Shown: positions 1 to 12,086 of the stretch, piece after piece
Numbering within the stretch: position 1 is the first letter of the stretch
Layout of the letters: each line of letters starts with the position of its first letter
NCBI GenBank assembly: GCA_005656395.1
Contig: SRSI01000038.1
Coordinates: 434,001-498,000, forward strand
DNA from: Strongyloides papillosus
Taxonomy: Eukaryota; Nematoda; Chromadorea; Rhabditida; Strongyloididae
Direction: 5' to 3'
DNA: 64,000 bases
Made by a program: the position numbers and the translations under genes
The notes under the pieces: model-generated
Seen by the model: only the letters and a program-made list of their open reading frames with translations
Databases searched by the model: none
Told to the model about the DNA's origin: nothing

Positions 1-606
1 GAATCTAATTCGTTTTTATAATATATTATGAAGTGAGTTATCAGAAGTCAATTTCATGTAAAGTTGTTAACGTTTCAACAAAAATCATTCTTTTAAACAA
101 CCCGTTAACACTAGTAAATTGAAAAATTCAGAAATTTAAAAACAACAATAAAAAAGAGTGATAATTATCTAACCATATAAAGTAATGTTTATTGAAAATG
201 TTATCTTAGTACTTGCTATTTTTCTTATTTAAATTAAAATATTTAAAAAATTTTTTACTGTGAACAAAACGTATAATGTTTTAAAACTTTTAATCGGTTT
301 GACTTTTAAAGATGATCTTAAAAAACAGTATAAAAAAGTTGAGTCATCAGATGAATATAACTTTTTACAAAAATCTTATTTATAGTTATTCAAACAATTG
401 AAGAACATCTAAAAAATACTATCATATATCGATAAATACTCTTTATAAAAGCATTTTTTAATCTTATAATAAGTTAAAATCTAATATTGTATTTTAAAAT
501 GTATTGTAAAAAATAACTTAAGTTTTAAAATAAAAACTAATTTTAATTATTGTCTTAATTTTTTGTACAAAATAATTGCGTTAAAATTATCGCAAATCAA
601 GAAAAT
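1..606. other. No gene recognised
   Basis: AT-rich sequence without an ORF of note or a repeat that I can match elsewhere in the window. It lies downstream of the 3' end of the minus-strand gene that begins at 1921. Confidence 0.4.
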
Positions 607-1921
607 TCAAATTTTATTAGGTGGGACAAATTTATTACATTTTACGCAAATGTGTGTCCCATTTTTTTTGTGTGTAAATGAATTATTTTTATTATAAAAT
701 TTAGTAATTCGTTTAAAACTGTTTCTAACTTCTTCAAAATCGACTAAATATGCTTTTCTCCTTATAAGTCTTTCTTTTTCCAACTCACAAAAATATTCAA
801 ATTTGTTTTTTATATAATTTATAATTGGTTCATTTGAACTATTGAATAGATATTCTATCATTCCGAATGGTTCCTTGAACATTCTTAGATGCGTTAAAAT
901 TTGCTAAAAATATTAAAAATAAATTAATTTTTTGGTGATGTGATTTACATTATCATAACTTTTATTTGGAGATACATCTTGTGGCTTTCCAGAATCATTT
1001 ATACGTCGTTGTCTTTGATAAAAAATATTTTGAAAATTACCTAAATCTTGACATTTTGCTAAAAAAAAATATTGAAATATAGGTTACAATAAATAAAATT
1101 ACTTTTAATATTAAAAAAGTTTTCAACAATTGACATAAAAGTAGAAGAAGCATTCTTTTCTTCACGGAAATTGTTTGGAACACACAAACTAAAGATAATA
1201 AAAATAAATTCCTTAAATCAATGTAGTTAAATTCAATGTATTTGTAAACATTATATAAAAAATCTACAAAACTTTTTATTTTCTTTTTTCTTTCAGTAAC
1301 TTTCAATAAATCATATTCTCTTTGCGATCCTTGGAAAATATTTACTGCACTTTTTAAAATAACATTGTTTTTATTAATAATTTCTTCATTGTATCTTGTT
1401 GCCAATAGGCTGTTATCAATTAAAAAAGCTTTTAATTTATGAAACAGTGGTATATTAACGTTTCTACCATTAAGAACTTGGCAAGAGAAACTATTTTCTT
1501 TAGATGGCGATGAAAAAGATTAGCTAATTGTTTGATTTATAGTTTGAGAAGTTTGTAATTCATCTTTTATAAAATTATTTTTCGACATCTTTTCAAATTC
1601 TTGACTTTTATGACTGTTAACCACACTATCATTTACACCATAACCATCAATTGTCCCATGTATTGTTTCATTGTTATCAATTATGTTTTTTGAAGTGTCA
1701 TTGCTGCTAAAATCACTCTCGTGTATTGTTGCTGAATTTAAAAAGTTATCCTTTTTCATTGTATTTATTGTCCTTTGGGTATTCAATGGTGACATACAGG
1801 GAATTGTTCTACCATGAATTGTTTTTTCCATAGATTTTGATTGTAAAGTATAGTTATTTAAACTGTCTGAATCTTGATAATCCATGTCATCGTAATCTTG
1901 CAAGATTTCGTCACCACTCAT
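607..1921 (-). pseudogene. Unrecognised spliced gene with one premature TAA
   Basis: Reading on the minus strand, an open frame starts with ATG at 1921 (MSGDEILQDYDD...), is stopped by TAA at 1520-1522, and continues in the same frame to about 1200. The 3' part is spliced. Exon 1103-1921, a 44-bp intron (1059-1102, GTAATT...TTTTAG), exon 949-1058, a 45-bp intron (904-948, GTAAAT...TTTTAG) and exon 607-903 join in frame, apart from one probable frameshift near 1200. The N-terminal 130 residues are polar and repeat-like (several 'TIHG/TINT' runs). The C-terminus has a CxxC pair (ICVKC) and ends VPPNKI. I do not recognise the family. The gene faces away from the kinase fragment at 2139. One nonsense codon and one frameshift in an otherwise spliced, open gene suggest recent decay, but assembly error is possible. 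Confidence 0.5.
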
Positions 1922-2138
1922 GTCTCAAAATTTGGCTTGAGCAATGATGAAAACTATAGCAAATAGAATGACAACAAAAATGTGAATATTTTTAATCAAA
2001 GAATAAAATAAAAATTTAAATAAAATAACACAATATATATAGTATAATTAAATTTCTTATCACTTAATCAAATTTTTTAATAATTTTTTTTTTAAATAAC
2101 CTTTTTATTCATCAAGATATTTCTCATTCATTTATCAA
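1922..2138. promoter_or_regulatory. Short divergent intergenic region
   Basis: These 217 bp separate two start codons facing away from each other (1921 minus, 2139 plus). The sequence is very AT-rich. A shared promoter is inferred from the geometry only; I see no specific element. Confidence 0.3.
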
Positions 2139-2380
2139 ATGGAGGTCACACAGCAATCAATTGATTTGAATACTCAATTTAGTGGACATGATGATGTATC
2201 TCTTCCACTAAGTAAGGATATATTAATACCAAAGGATTTCTAATTGAAAAGTTCAAATGGGTTTATTACGTTTGAAGAATTGATTGGAAAGGGTGGATTC
2301 GGTAAGGTGTACAAGATAAAAGTTTTCGAAAAACAATTAGCTTTGAAAACTATTGAATCTGAACGGCAAACTGAAATATC
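2139..2380 (+). pseudogene. Protein kinase N-terminus, truncated
   Basis: ATG at 2139 opens a frame that is interrupted by TAA at codon 35 (2241-2243) and then continues in frame with the start of a kinase domain. The glycine-rich loop IGKGGFGKVYK is followed about 15 residues later by the ATP-binding lysine in LALKTI. The frame is cut by a mariner-type element that begins at 2383. No further kinase motif (HRD, DFG) is found on the far side of the insertion. I tested whether the TAA lies in a 40-bp intron (GTAAGG...AAAAG), but removing that breaks the frame. The kinase subfamily cannot be told from this much. Confidence 0.6.
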
Positions 2381-2382
2381 TA

Positions 2383-3284
2383 CAGGGTGGGCCAAAAGTC
2401 ACGACACAGTTGAAATAAAACACTTTATAACTTTTTTTGTAGGCGACATATTTTTATGGTATTATACACATTTTGTAGAGAATTTGTTAGAGAATAATAT
2501 ATTACAAGATCGTTCTCAAGAATGAACTTAAAAGAAATGTTTTTTAATTTTTTAATATCTTACATTTAAAAAAAGTATTTCTTAATTTTTTTCAATTTAA
2601 ACTTATTTTTAAGTTTAAAACATATGATTACAATTTGTAATAAGTCAATATTTCACACAACTATGTATGAAAAATGATATCTTTTAAATGATCACCATTT
2701 AATTTCTTGCACAAGCTTGTTCATTATAAAACATTAATTATTACTCTTATTAAATTGTTTTATTTAACTCTTTGAAATGATTTACAACACTTAATAATAC
2801 ATGTTTTTACGAAGCTTGGGTCACATTGTAATAGGTTTTGAATAATTTTTGAGTTGTAACGATTGAACATCTGTTGGTGTAACAATCACGAACTATTTTT
2901 GTCCGTTCTTCAGTAGAATACTTTCTTATTGAGGTTACAACAGTGGAAAATATTAAAAATATATAGAAAAAAGTAATGTTGTAAAAACAAAACATTTTAT
3001 GAAGAAAAATGTTTTAAACTAACATTTCAAACATCTAGCATTTATTTTTAAATAAATTGAAATATTTTAAAATGCACTTTTAAAACAAAAATATAAACAA
3101 TTTTATTTAGCTTATTACAACTCTTTATTAAGACAATTCTTTAGAACGATCTTGTGGTAAATTATTCTATTAATTGTTCTGTACAAAATGCGTATAATAT
3201 TATAAAAATACGTCAACAACAAAAAAAGTTATAACAGTTATAAAGTGTTTCATGCAACTGTGATGTATATTTTGGCCCACCCTG
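2383..3284. mobile_element. Tc1/mariner-type element, about 150-bp TIRs, TA duplication
   Basis: The ends are CAGGGTGGGCCAAAA and its complement TTTGGCCCACCCTG, flanked by TA at 2381-2382 and 3285-3286. The inverted repeats continue with moderate divergence for roughly 150 bp on each side (to about 2525 and from about 3135). They share AAACACTTTATAACT and AAGATCGTTCT. It interrupts the kinase fragment. Only a piece of a transposase frame remains inside, so the copy is probably non-autonomous. Confidence 0.85.
2807..2925 (-). pseudogene. Transposase N-terminal helix-turn-helix remnant
   Basis: Minus-strand frame reading YSTEERTKIVRDCY followed by a second helix (VTTQKLFKTYYNV), ending in a stop at 2807. 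This resembles the N-terminal HTH (DUF4817-like) seen at the start of many animal mariner-like transposases. The catalytic DDE/D part is absent. The upstream hydrophobic residues in the same frame are probably noncoding. Confidence 0.5.
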
Positions 3285-3674
3285 TATATAATTTTTCATT
3301 TCTTTCTTATACTTACTACTTTTACCGGGCCATCTAGTCCATTTTTGAAAACTATTTTAGCAACAATTTTGATGATATGAACGAATTTTCTAATAACATT
3401 TAAAGAATATTCTAGATGATAATTATGATATTATCATGGGACCATTCTCATGCTGAACACGAATCTCCTACCTTGAAATTGGAAAAAATATTAAGACAAT
3501 AAATTATTATGAAATCATATTAATTAAATTATTAACTATTAAAACTAGAGTGTTTACTAGTTAAATTATTAAATAATAAAATAATTAAAAATTAGATTTA
3601 TTAGCAATTATTAGATATAAAGAATATGATAATAATTATAAATGTTATTGAATATTAATGTTGATTTATAACTT

Positions 3675-4918
3675 CCTTGCAGTCATAAGCTATCAAATCA
3701 GAGTTTTTTTTCCTTATATAGAAAATGTAGTTTTTTTTGATAAGATTACTTGTAATACCATACATATCACAATTTCCATGACCATTAAGAATATTAGAAA
3801 CATCTTCAGCAGTTTTTTGAAGTAGTTTCTCTGCACAATTGTCAAAAGCAGTAATTAAAAAATCCTCTTTACCATTTGAAATTTTAATAAATAAAAAAAT
3901 TTTAGTTTTCCTTGAACATCTTCACATTTTTTACAGTAATATCCATTGTTCGTTTCGATTAATTTTTTTTTGCAATTTAAATTTGAACATCCTATATATA
4001 TTATGCTTTTATTACTGAAACTTTTAATCTTTCCAGTTATATTAATGTTTTCATTTCCATTTATTTGTGAAGCTGTTGGAGGAATACTTTTATTTTTTTC
4101 TTCAAAATCATTGTATTTCAACATTTCTAGACGTCTTTGTATATCAGGAATTTGACATAATGATATTTTTGAAAATGGGGAGAATTTCATTGAGTGGAGG
4201 CCTCCAAATTGTTGGATTTTGAGGTACTTGGTAGTTACGGCTTTTCCAATCTAATCATTTGGAAACTTTTTACATTGTTCATCAAAAGTGTATATTATGT
4301 TGAACTCTTTGATGATTCATTAATAACTTTGATAATTTTCATCAATGAAATTTGATTATTTTGCAGTCTTCTATTTTTTTCTTCCTAATCTACTATTTTT
4401 ACCATTACGGTATTATATTCGCTTTCTTTTTCTCCAATGCTTGAAAGCAAAATTCTGTTTGGTCCATTAGGAAGATGAGTGATTGGATTTTTGATTATTG
4501 TTATCTCCACCTTATCATCATCAATTACAATGCATTCTATTTGATTATTAGCTTCTTTTTCTTCTTGCATACTACTATAGTGGAAGATAAAATTTCATAT
4601 TCTTCTTGACTTTCTTCAGATCAATTCAAAATCGTATATGGCCATAATAACGTATTATTTTTCCTGAACTAGAAATTAGTCTACGACTTTGATTATTGAT
4701 CTTCTGCCTGTTAGTTCTAATTTTTGAAATTTTTTAAGAGCTTTATTTTTTAGCTCTATTCCTTCGGACATAAAAATTCCGTCATTCATGCAGAGACAGA
4801 ATTCCTGATTGTTTATTATATTAGTATTCTAGAAGTAAATAAAAAATTTAATTATAAAATTATAAACTTACTATAATTTGTAAAATTGGTTTTATTGCAC
4901 CTGCTTTATTTTTTACTC
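3675..4918 (-). pseudogene. RPA1-like (replication protein A large subunit) remnant
   Basis: Pieces in the correct order on the minus strand match RPA70. First is a short exon reading AIKPILQII (about 4874-4918), followed by a 46-bp intron (GTAAGT...TTCTAG). Next is the rest of the RPA70N fold (CMNDGIF...), which carries two in-frame TAA (4676-4678 and 4655-4657). A DBD-B segment (IQQFGG, QIPDIQRRL) is preceded by TAG at 4251-4253. The DBD-C zinc ribbon follows, with four cysteines (GCSNLNC ... YYCKKC). After a frameshift near 3860 the frame reads AFDNCAEKLLQKTAEDV, as at the end of DBD-C. The 5' end stops where a CACACAAA repeat begins (4919). RPA1 normally coats single-stranded DNA in replication and repair. 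This copy looks inactive. Confidence 0.65.
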
Positions 4919-5790
4919 ACACAAAAAAATTCTCAGAATTTTGAAAGCTGGAAAATATTTTGAAAGAATTTTCTTAATTGCGGGAAAAATAATTGTAAAA
5001 ATTTCTTTTGAGCGAAATTAAAATGAGAGAAAAATAATTATAGGATTTTTTTTGTGGGAAATTCTAATCCAAGAAAAATAAATACAGTAAATATATATCA
5101 CAGGATTTTTAAATGCGATAGTAAAATATGATTTAAATATTTTCGTCTTAAGATCATTTGTTATTTTACCGTGTGCCTCCAGGAGTTATAATGTTAGATA
5201 TAAGGGTTGAGAAAAACTAAAAATTGTCATTTTATTTTTCATGATATTATAATGTAATGTTTTTCACAGGTAGCAATCAAATTTTATTTCAGGTGGTTAG
5301 TGATACTACAGTGCTATTCCATTATTTATTATAATTAGTGATAATTAATTTGTGTAATTCGTAAGTAGAATCTTTCCCTTATATTGTAACTCTTACAGGT
5401 GGCCACGTTTTACATCCGTCTTATTGTACTAGTTTTTGTATTTCTCTGTAAAGTATAGTCCACTAATAAATTCTAATCTTATAAATTTTTACTCGATAAA
5501 ATGGATTGCAAGATATTTGAATGCAAGAAAAATAGATTACAGGATTTTTAAATGAAGGAAAATAAATTGAAGAATTTTCAAATGCAAGAAAAGCAAGTTT
5601 CAGGAGTTTCAAGTGCAGAAAAAGTGGATTACACGATTTTTAAATGAAGGAAAATGAATTGGCAGATTTTTGAATGGAGTAAAATAAACTGCAGGATTTT
5701 TGAATGCAGTAAAATGGACTACAGGATTTCTAGAATGCATGAAAAATGGATTGGAGGATTTTGCTTTGAGCGCAATGTAGTTCAAAAAGA
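4919..5790. repeat. Degenerate tandem repeat block starting CACACAAA
   Basis: Starts CACACAAAAAAATTCTC exactly where the RPA1-like frame ends. The block has irregular 35-40-bp units around a core like CAGGATTTTTGAATGC followed by AAGAAAAATGGATTA, clearest at 5490-5770 and weaker at 4920-5130. No matching inverted right end was found. The start resembles the ends of the elements at 20622, 30661 and 55236. Confidence 0.5.
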
Positions 5791-6933
5791 AGTTTCCTAA
5801 GTAAACAAATTATATGTATATTTAAATATGTTTTTTAAAGTGTTTTTTATGTTAATAAAATGTGATATATGCCTTTACGACCAAGAAAATTTGGGTTGAC
5901 ATTAATAATGTTTTTTATATATAAATTTTAAATTATTAATTTTTATTGTTTTGTATTTTTAAAGCTTTTTATATTATTAGCAAGTTGATTTATTTCTATA
6001 TTTAATAATAAAAAAATTAAATATTTAATAATTGCAGTTTGTATTGTTATGGATCTTTTAAAAATGTTTAATAGTAGGACAATTTCCAATCATTTTATCA
6101 TTATTATCAACAATTATATTCAAATCCCAGAAGAATTCCGCCTCTATAATCTAATTTATAACTGTTAATAATAAAATTTCTTTTTCAACAAAAATGTTAG
6201 TTATTGAAATCAACAATAATTCTAAAGAAGATTTTCTTGATAAAAAGAATCGTTTCATTTAATGTTTTTTTTTCATAAAAAGCTACATCTTTTATAACTG
6301 GGTAATTGATATATTGGCATAATACAATAAATAACAAATTTTTTTTACAAAAATTAAAAGTAAAATATCTACTGCTATTACGGCTATCATCAATTATATA
6401 TAAAATATACTCCCCTCTGGATTCTTGTAATTTCACTTCAACAACACACATTAATAAAGGTAAACAACGTCTCCGATACAATAACGTTCATCATTTCTCT
6501 TAAAAACTACTGTAAATGTCACTTTTATTACAGAATAAATAATGTCCTAAATGATAAATTAATTGACAATCTAAAAAAACATAAAATTCATTACGAAATT
6601 TATTTTCATTATCAACACATAGATAACCAATAACGAAATTTTTCTTAGTTTTATAACCTTAAATCTCTAGTCATCTATATATGTTAATTTACTATACTTT
6701 TACCCGATAATGATACCCGATAGTGATATCCATTAGTAATAGTGATACTCTATGGTAATATTCAATAATTTGCATCTCTATTTCTATCTCATACATAAAT
6801 TGTAAATAATCTTTATATTTTGATCCCTAAAGTTTATGTATATAAGCAAACCATTTCAGATTTTGAAATCGTTTTATATTTTATGATCAACGAATTCGAC
6901 ACTTTTTATCTACCGTGCAAAAACAATCTAAAC
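5791..6933. other. Intergenic, nothing recognised
   Basis: AT-rich, with only short ORFs that overlap each other on opposite strands and show no motif. Confidence 0.35.
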
Positions 6934-7234
6934 ATGGGAATTAATTTCTCAAAATACCCCAATAGTTTTAAAGGTAATTTTTACTAATTATTATTCTTCT
7001 TATAATTTACTTCCAGATAAAAGATCTCAAAATACAAGGAAAGATTATCATGATTACCATGGAAAAATAGGTGATGAAATAATTGTTGTTGGACGTGAAA
7101 ACGAGCCTGAGGTGTTGAAATCCTGGAAAGATGCAAATTTCCATCCAATTCTCGAAAAAGCACTAAAAACATCAGGATATTCAGAACTATTGAAAGTACA
7201 AGCTGACATGATACCACTATATAAGCTTTTTTAA
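6934..7234 (+). pseudogene. Vasa/DDX3-type DEAD-box helicase, N-terminal fragment
   Basis: Two exons join in frame: ATG at 6934, a 43-bp intron at 6974-7016 (GTAATT...TTCCAG), and an exon ending in TAA at 7232-7234. The product contains IIVVGRENEPEVLKSW, then DANFHPILEKALKTSGY, the upstream Q-motif region typical of DDX3/DDX4 (Vasa) proteins. The Q-motif core (normally PTPVQ) reads LLKVQ here. The frame ends a few residues later, before motif I (the ATP-binding loop), so no helicase activity is possible. Vasa-type helicases act on RNA in germ granules; whether this was Vasa or DDX3 cannot be decided from the fragment. Confidence 0.65.
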
Positions 7235-7719
7235 GGAGGTACTATCCTCGGGTGATAATATGAAGTGAAAATATAAAATAAATCTTTTATTAATATAACG
7301 TTATTACAATCTATTCTTTCTTTAATTATAACATTTTGAATAAATACATCTTGGTATTTATATCTATTTTAAATAACGCCTTCTGGGAGCGTTACAAAGA
7401 AAATGTAATTAGGATATATCTATTTGTAATATTAATCATTTTGCTAAAAAATTTATTCAAAATGCAATTGTTAGCTTTTCGTTAATGGAAAGTATAGTAA
7501 AATAGATATTTTTATAAAATTATTCCATAAAAACATAGAAAATACTAACTTTGAGAAAAAATTAATAATAATATAATCGAAATTTGCTGTAAAGTTAATT
7601 TTCCTTTTTAATAATGTCAATGTTTATTATAACTAATTTATCATTTTATGGTAAAAAAATGAAATAGTAACATATTTATTTCATATAAAAAGAATTAGAA
7701 GAATAATAAAAAAACATTC

Positions 7720-7896
7720 TGTCGGCCATCAGCTTCTGGCTCGCGGTCATATTGGAAATAAACTTATAAATTTATTATATATTAATAAGACAATCATTTT
7801 ACAATTTTAACGATATATATATTAAATGTTTATATTAAAATTTATATGTTATGTAAATTTTCATAGGTAGTTGATATAATGCGTCAACTACCGACA
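7720..7896. repeat. Solo LTR-like repeat, copy 1
   Basis: Begins TGTCGGCCATCAG and ends CAACTACCGACA, giving TG...CA ends within a short inverted TGTCGG/CCGACA. A second copy lies at 28607-28792 with the same ends and near-identical interior, apart from a 9-bp duplication in CATCAGCTT. No target duplication is visible. Probably a solo LTR of a family whose full element is not in this window. Confidence 0.65.
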
Positions 7897-8388
7897 ATAA
7901 TTATTAATTTGATTAAATAATTTCTTATATGACAATTTATTGTCTATAAATAGCATTGAATTTTAGAAATAAATAAGCTTTAAAAACATTTGGTACAGTT
8001 TGATTCTATTATCAATTGTTTCCGACTAGGGAGGCCCAATAAACCATTCAAATTTACTTGAGGAATAAAATGTTTTATGCTTGAATTGGTAATTTATTTT
8101 GCGTACAAAATATAAGAATGAACTAAAGTTTAAGAAAGATAAATAAAAGTTTATTGTGGTACATTTTAATGAAGCAGTAAATTTAATGCGGATAATTTAA
8201 CATTATATAATGGTAATTATGAAGATTAAATATAAAATTTATAAAGGATAACTTTCTACATGTTGTATCTTATCAATTTAATCTTTCTCCATGTAAATGA
8301 CTACTCAACTGGCCATTTATACATTAACATTAAATGATATTTTACGAGCTAAGATATTTTTTATTATTTATAACAAAAAAATTAAATA
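7897..8388. other. Intergenic, nothing recognised
   Basis: AT-rich, no ORF or repeat supported. Confidence 0.3.
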
Positions 8389-10029
8389 CACGCGATTTAC
8401 TATCCCTGATTCAATAAACTTAAAGTAACAAATATGTTAAAGTTCTAATTTATTTAGTAAATCAGGCACCAAAAAGTAAAAAATAGTTTATCTTTAAAAA
8501 AATTAATATATTAATATTTTTAATAGCTTTAAACAATTAATTGACTTTAACTTCTAAAAAATTAACATTTTTAAAATATTCGAAAAATAAGGAAACTCAA
8601 TAATATCAATTATATTTATACTTATGACTTTTTTAAATACTATGTTGTTTATCTATTAATATAATTTTTTTTCTTGTAATTATATACTATCACTTTTTTA
8701 TATTGTCATTATATTAATAGTTCAGTCGCTCATTTTGTTCAATTTGATTAATTTGACTAAAATTTCATACAACGAATATTTGCAATAGTGTCAACTGTTT
8801 ACAAAATTTAATATATGTAAAATGCTATAGAGTATGTATATTAACAACATAAATGATTGAAGACTCTACAAAATTAAAATATGAATACATTGAAATGTTA
8901 ATTTATTAATTAATATGGAACGTAGAAATTTATATATGAAGTGCTAAAAGCAACAATATCTTAGAAATTTTGATTATTTATAATTTTTATTAAACCAGTG
9001 AAGGCTTTGCGTCTTCATGCCTTTGCTTAACATTCTAAAATATTCTACTTAGATTTTTTTAATAAAACTATTCATCACTCTTTGATTCTTAATTGGAGTA
9101 ATTATCAATTAACCTTAGTGATATTAATTTACCCTCTTACTCTGGCGTTAAGATTTTCAAATGAGCCATTATTTACTTTATTTTGTTAACTTTCAAAATA
9201 TTATTTGAAAACAAACCTAAAAAATTATTTCAAAAAGAGGTGTTATTTGAAAATGACTTGATCTATAGTAACTGAAACGTTTTGGTACCCGTTTTCAGAA
9301 CTAAGTCAAAAAATAGATCTATTAACTATTAACAAAAAAATGAGCTAAGTTTAAAAAGAGTTATGATATAGAAAAAATTAATTTTCTTATTTTTTTTTGT
9401 TATGGACACACCATTTGAACTTATAAAATAATACTTATTTTCACTACAAAATATTTATTCATTAGAAATTCAAGACCTCATATATTTGTATTTAAAATTC
9501 TTACGTATCATATCAACTAATAAATTAACGTTTCAATATACTTATATTTTAATTTTGCAAAGTGTTCAATCATTTATGTTGTCAATATACATACTCTACA
9601 GCATTTTACATATATTAAGTTTTGTAAACAGTTGACACTATTACAAACATTCGTTGTATGAAATTTTAGTCAAATTAATCAGATTGAACTACTAAAACTA
9701 TTATAATAATAATAATATAAAAAAGTGATAGTATATAATTACAAGAAAAAAAATTATATTAATAGATAAACAACATAGTATTTAAAAAAGTCATAAGTAT
9801 AAATATAATTGATACTATTGAGTTTCCTTATTTTTCGATTATTTAAAACTATTAGTTTATTCAGAAGTTAAATTTAATTAACTGTTTAAAGTTATTAAAA
9901 ATATTAATATATTAATTTTTTTAAAGATAAACTATTTTTTACTTTTTGGTGCCTGATTTACTAAATAAATTAAAACTTTAACATATTTGTTACTTTAAGT
10001 TTATTGAATCAGGGATAGTAAATCGCGTG
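8389..10029. mobile_element. Foldback element, about 530-bp inverted repeats, TA duplication
   Basis: Left arm starts CACGCGATTTACTATCCC and right arm ends with its complement, GGGATAGTAAATCGCGTG, flanked by TA at 8387-8388 and 10030-10031. The arms pair for roughly 500 bp (landmarks AATCAGGCACCAAAAAG, AAATGCTATAGAGTATG and their complements). They enclose a spacer of about 600 bp (8925-9510). There is no transposase frame. A non-autonomous DNA transposon with TA target preference is the best reading. Confidence 0.8.
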
Positions 10030-10450
10030 TACTAGTTCTTTTAAACTATAACAAATAACTAAATTTGTAAAAAACAAAATTATTAAATGAATTGAGTGCG
10101 CGACCGGTATAAAAAATATTTTTTTTTGAATATTAAAATTTTTAAATAATAATTGGAGGTCATGCGGATAAATCAACTGATTTTTTTGTTGATTTTTTAT
10201 GTTTTAATATCAAAATATCATCTAAGAACGTTTGGTCTGAAACATATTGAAACTTTAAGTATGAATTATTAAAACAGTAAATTATTATTGTTTTTTTAAA
10301 TTTTTTTTAAGTTTAGTGATAAAAATTCCTGATTTTACATAAATATTTTTGACATATCCTTTTCAAAAAAAATTTGTTGAAAAGAGTGCATGACCTAATT
10401 TTTTATCTTAAATTAATGAAGTATTTTAAATTTTAATTTACTTCTACAGA
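10030..10450. other. Probable intron upstream of helicase exon
   Basis: AT-rich, ending in a pyrimidine-rich TTTACTTCTACAG acceptor directly before the helicase exon at 10451. Contains nothing else recognisable. Confidence 0.35.
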
Positions 10451-12074
10451 ATCGGGTCCGGCAGGCGGTGTCGAAATGACACTCAAAAAATCTCTGTGCA
10501 AGTAGTATTGAAAAAATGAAGACATTTGGCGCACACAATTCTTCTTATCAAAGTTTGTACTTTAGCAATGCACAAAAAGTTTGTCCTGTAAGAATTTATT
10601 CGACAGCAGCTAAATATAAGAAAAAGAATCAAAGTAATTACTGTGAATCAAAGCTAAAACTCTCAAAGGAATTCACCTCTTCAGACAAATTGCTCCGAAA
10701 GGATGCGGACGTCTTGGCAAAATATAAAAATTTAATATCTGGAATTATTGAGGAAAGAAAATTAGGACCTCTTACCTTCAGTAGAATTTACGAATATAAG
10801 ATATCACTTTCAAGATTAGAGAAAAAAACATCAAGAATATTTATGAGAACATATAAACCAAATGTTTGTATCATGACAGCACATTATGCTATTAAATATT
10901 TCAAGGAGGGTTACAGTGATTGTCGAGACCCAGATGTAGTTATCATTGATGAAGGTGGGCAAATGTCTTTACTTAATTTTATTTTTCTTGCCGCAAGGTT
11001 CCCAAATTCTAAGTTTGTGATTTTTGGAGATACAAAACAACTTTCTCCTTATATTCAATGGAATATGCTCCTGATGAAGAATATAATATTTTGACAACTT
11101 CTATTATTGAATTTCTTGATTATATGAATGAAACACTAAAGACTGAGTTGTCTTTGTCGTATAGAATGCATCCATACCTTCTCAAACTTGTATCTTCCGA
11201 ATTTTATGGGGGAAAGTTATCTACTGATATATCTGAAGCAATGAGAAATATCGTTACTAGTCGTTTAAATATGCCCCATAATTGTCCTATTGCCTGGTTT
11301 GACACAGGGTTATGTGAATATAATGTTGATAACAAAAATTCTATTTCTAATGATGCATAACTTGTTTTACTTTAGATCTTATTTCTAATCTTTTAGAAGC
11401 TAAATGTAAGCCTTCACAAATAGGCGTAGTTTGTATGTACAAGGCTCAGGAATTGAAAATTCGTAGTATTATCTCGTTATAGTGTAGCGGATTTAGAAAT
11501 AACATGGAGTTTTTAGAGTAAGTTTTTATTAAAGCATGAAAAATTAAAATACAATAAAATATTTAATATTATAAATATATACCGTTGGGATAGCTAACTT
11601 TCACCCTTCACCCAACTACTCCATCAACCACTGGCCTTCAACCAACTTCTCTTAACAACTACTGACAACTAAACTTAAGAATACTGGCTTTATAAGGATA
11701 AACTTCTCCTTTTATAGTCCTGTAGGCGGTCTGGTAACTTGTAAAATTTTCCGCCTTATTTCGATCTGTAGTATTTTTAAAAAAGAAATTGTAACTTGCA
11801 ATACAGTTGATGGATTTCAAGGAAGTGAAAAAGATATTATTATTGTCTGTACTTTAAAAACTGCTAGAAATGCATATGATGTTTGTTCTGGTTTTTCAGG
11901 AGATCCAAAACGTATCAACGTTGCAATTTCTAGGGCTAGATGTGGCCTGTTCATATATGGCGACATTAAATTTTTGGAAAGAAATGCTGGTTGGAGATCA
12001 GTTATAGACTTTTTTAAAAGATTAAGGGCTGTTGATTATCCATATAATATGAAAAATCTTTTTAAAAAAAGATA
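10451..12074 (+). pseudogene. UPF1/SEN1-like SF1B helicase, broken
   Basis: Helicase motifs occur in order but in shifting frames. There is a damaged Walker A (GPAG followed by GVEMT, near 10455-10480). Motif II reads DEGGQ and motif III GDTKQLSP (10945-11050). A frameshift at about 11055 leads to SYRMHP and FYGGKL (11155-11215). A stop at 11358-11360 is followed in another frame by IGVVCMYKAQE (about 11420). A non-homologous stretch of about 290 bp (11485-11775) intervenes. The end then reads VDGFQGSEKD (motif V) and RINVAISRAR (motif VI), with the stop at 12072-12074. The family unwinds RNA or RNA-DNA in decay and transcription termination. Lost Walker A, frameshifts and an insertion make this a pseudogene. 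The LTR element at 12087 sits 12 bp past its stop. Confidence 0.75.
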
Positions 12075-12086
12075 ATTTTTTTGTTC

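Noticed and set aside
1520..1522. Nuclear genetic code with TAA/TAG read as Gln
   Set aside because: Retroelement ORFs of 963 to 1845 codons have no internal TAA or TAG, and element 1 ends in TAA. Gln is written CAA in the same host genes.
2203..2260. Kinase TAA explained by a 40-bp intron (GTAAGG...AAAAG)
   Set aside because: Removing it leaves the kinase domain out of frame, and the acceptor has no pyrimidine tract.
6197..6503. Opposing small ORFs near 6.3 kb
   Set aside because: They overlap on both strands, have no motif, and fit chance in AT-rich sequence.
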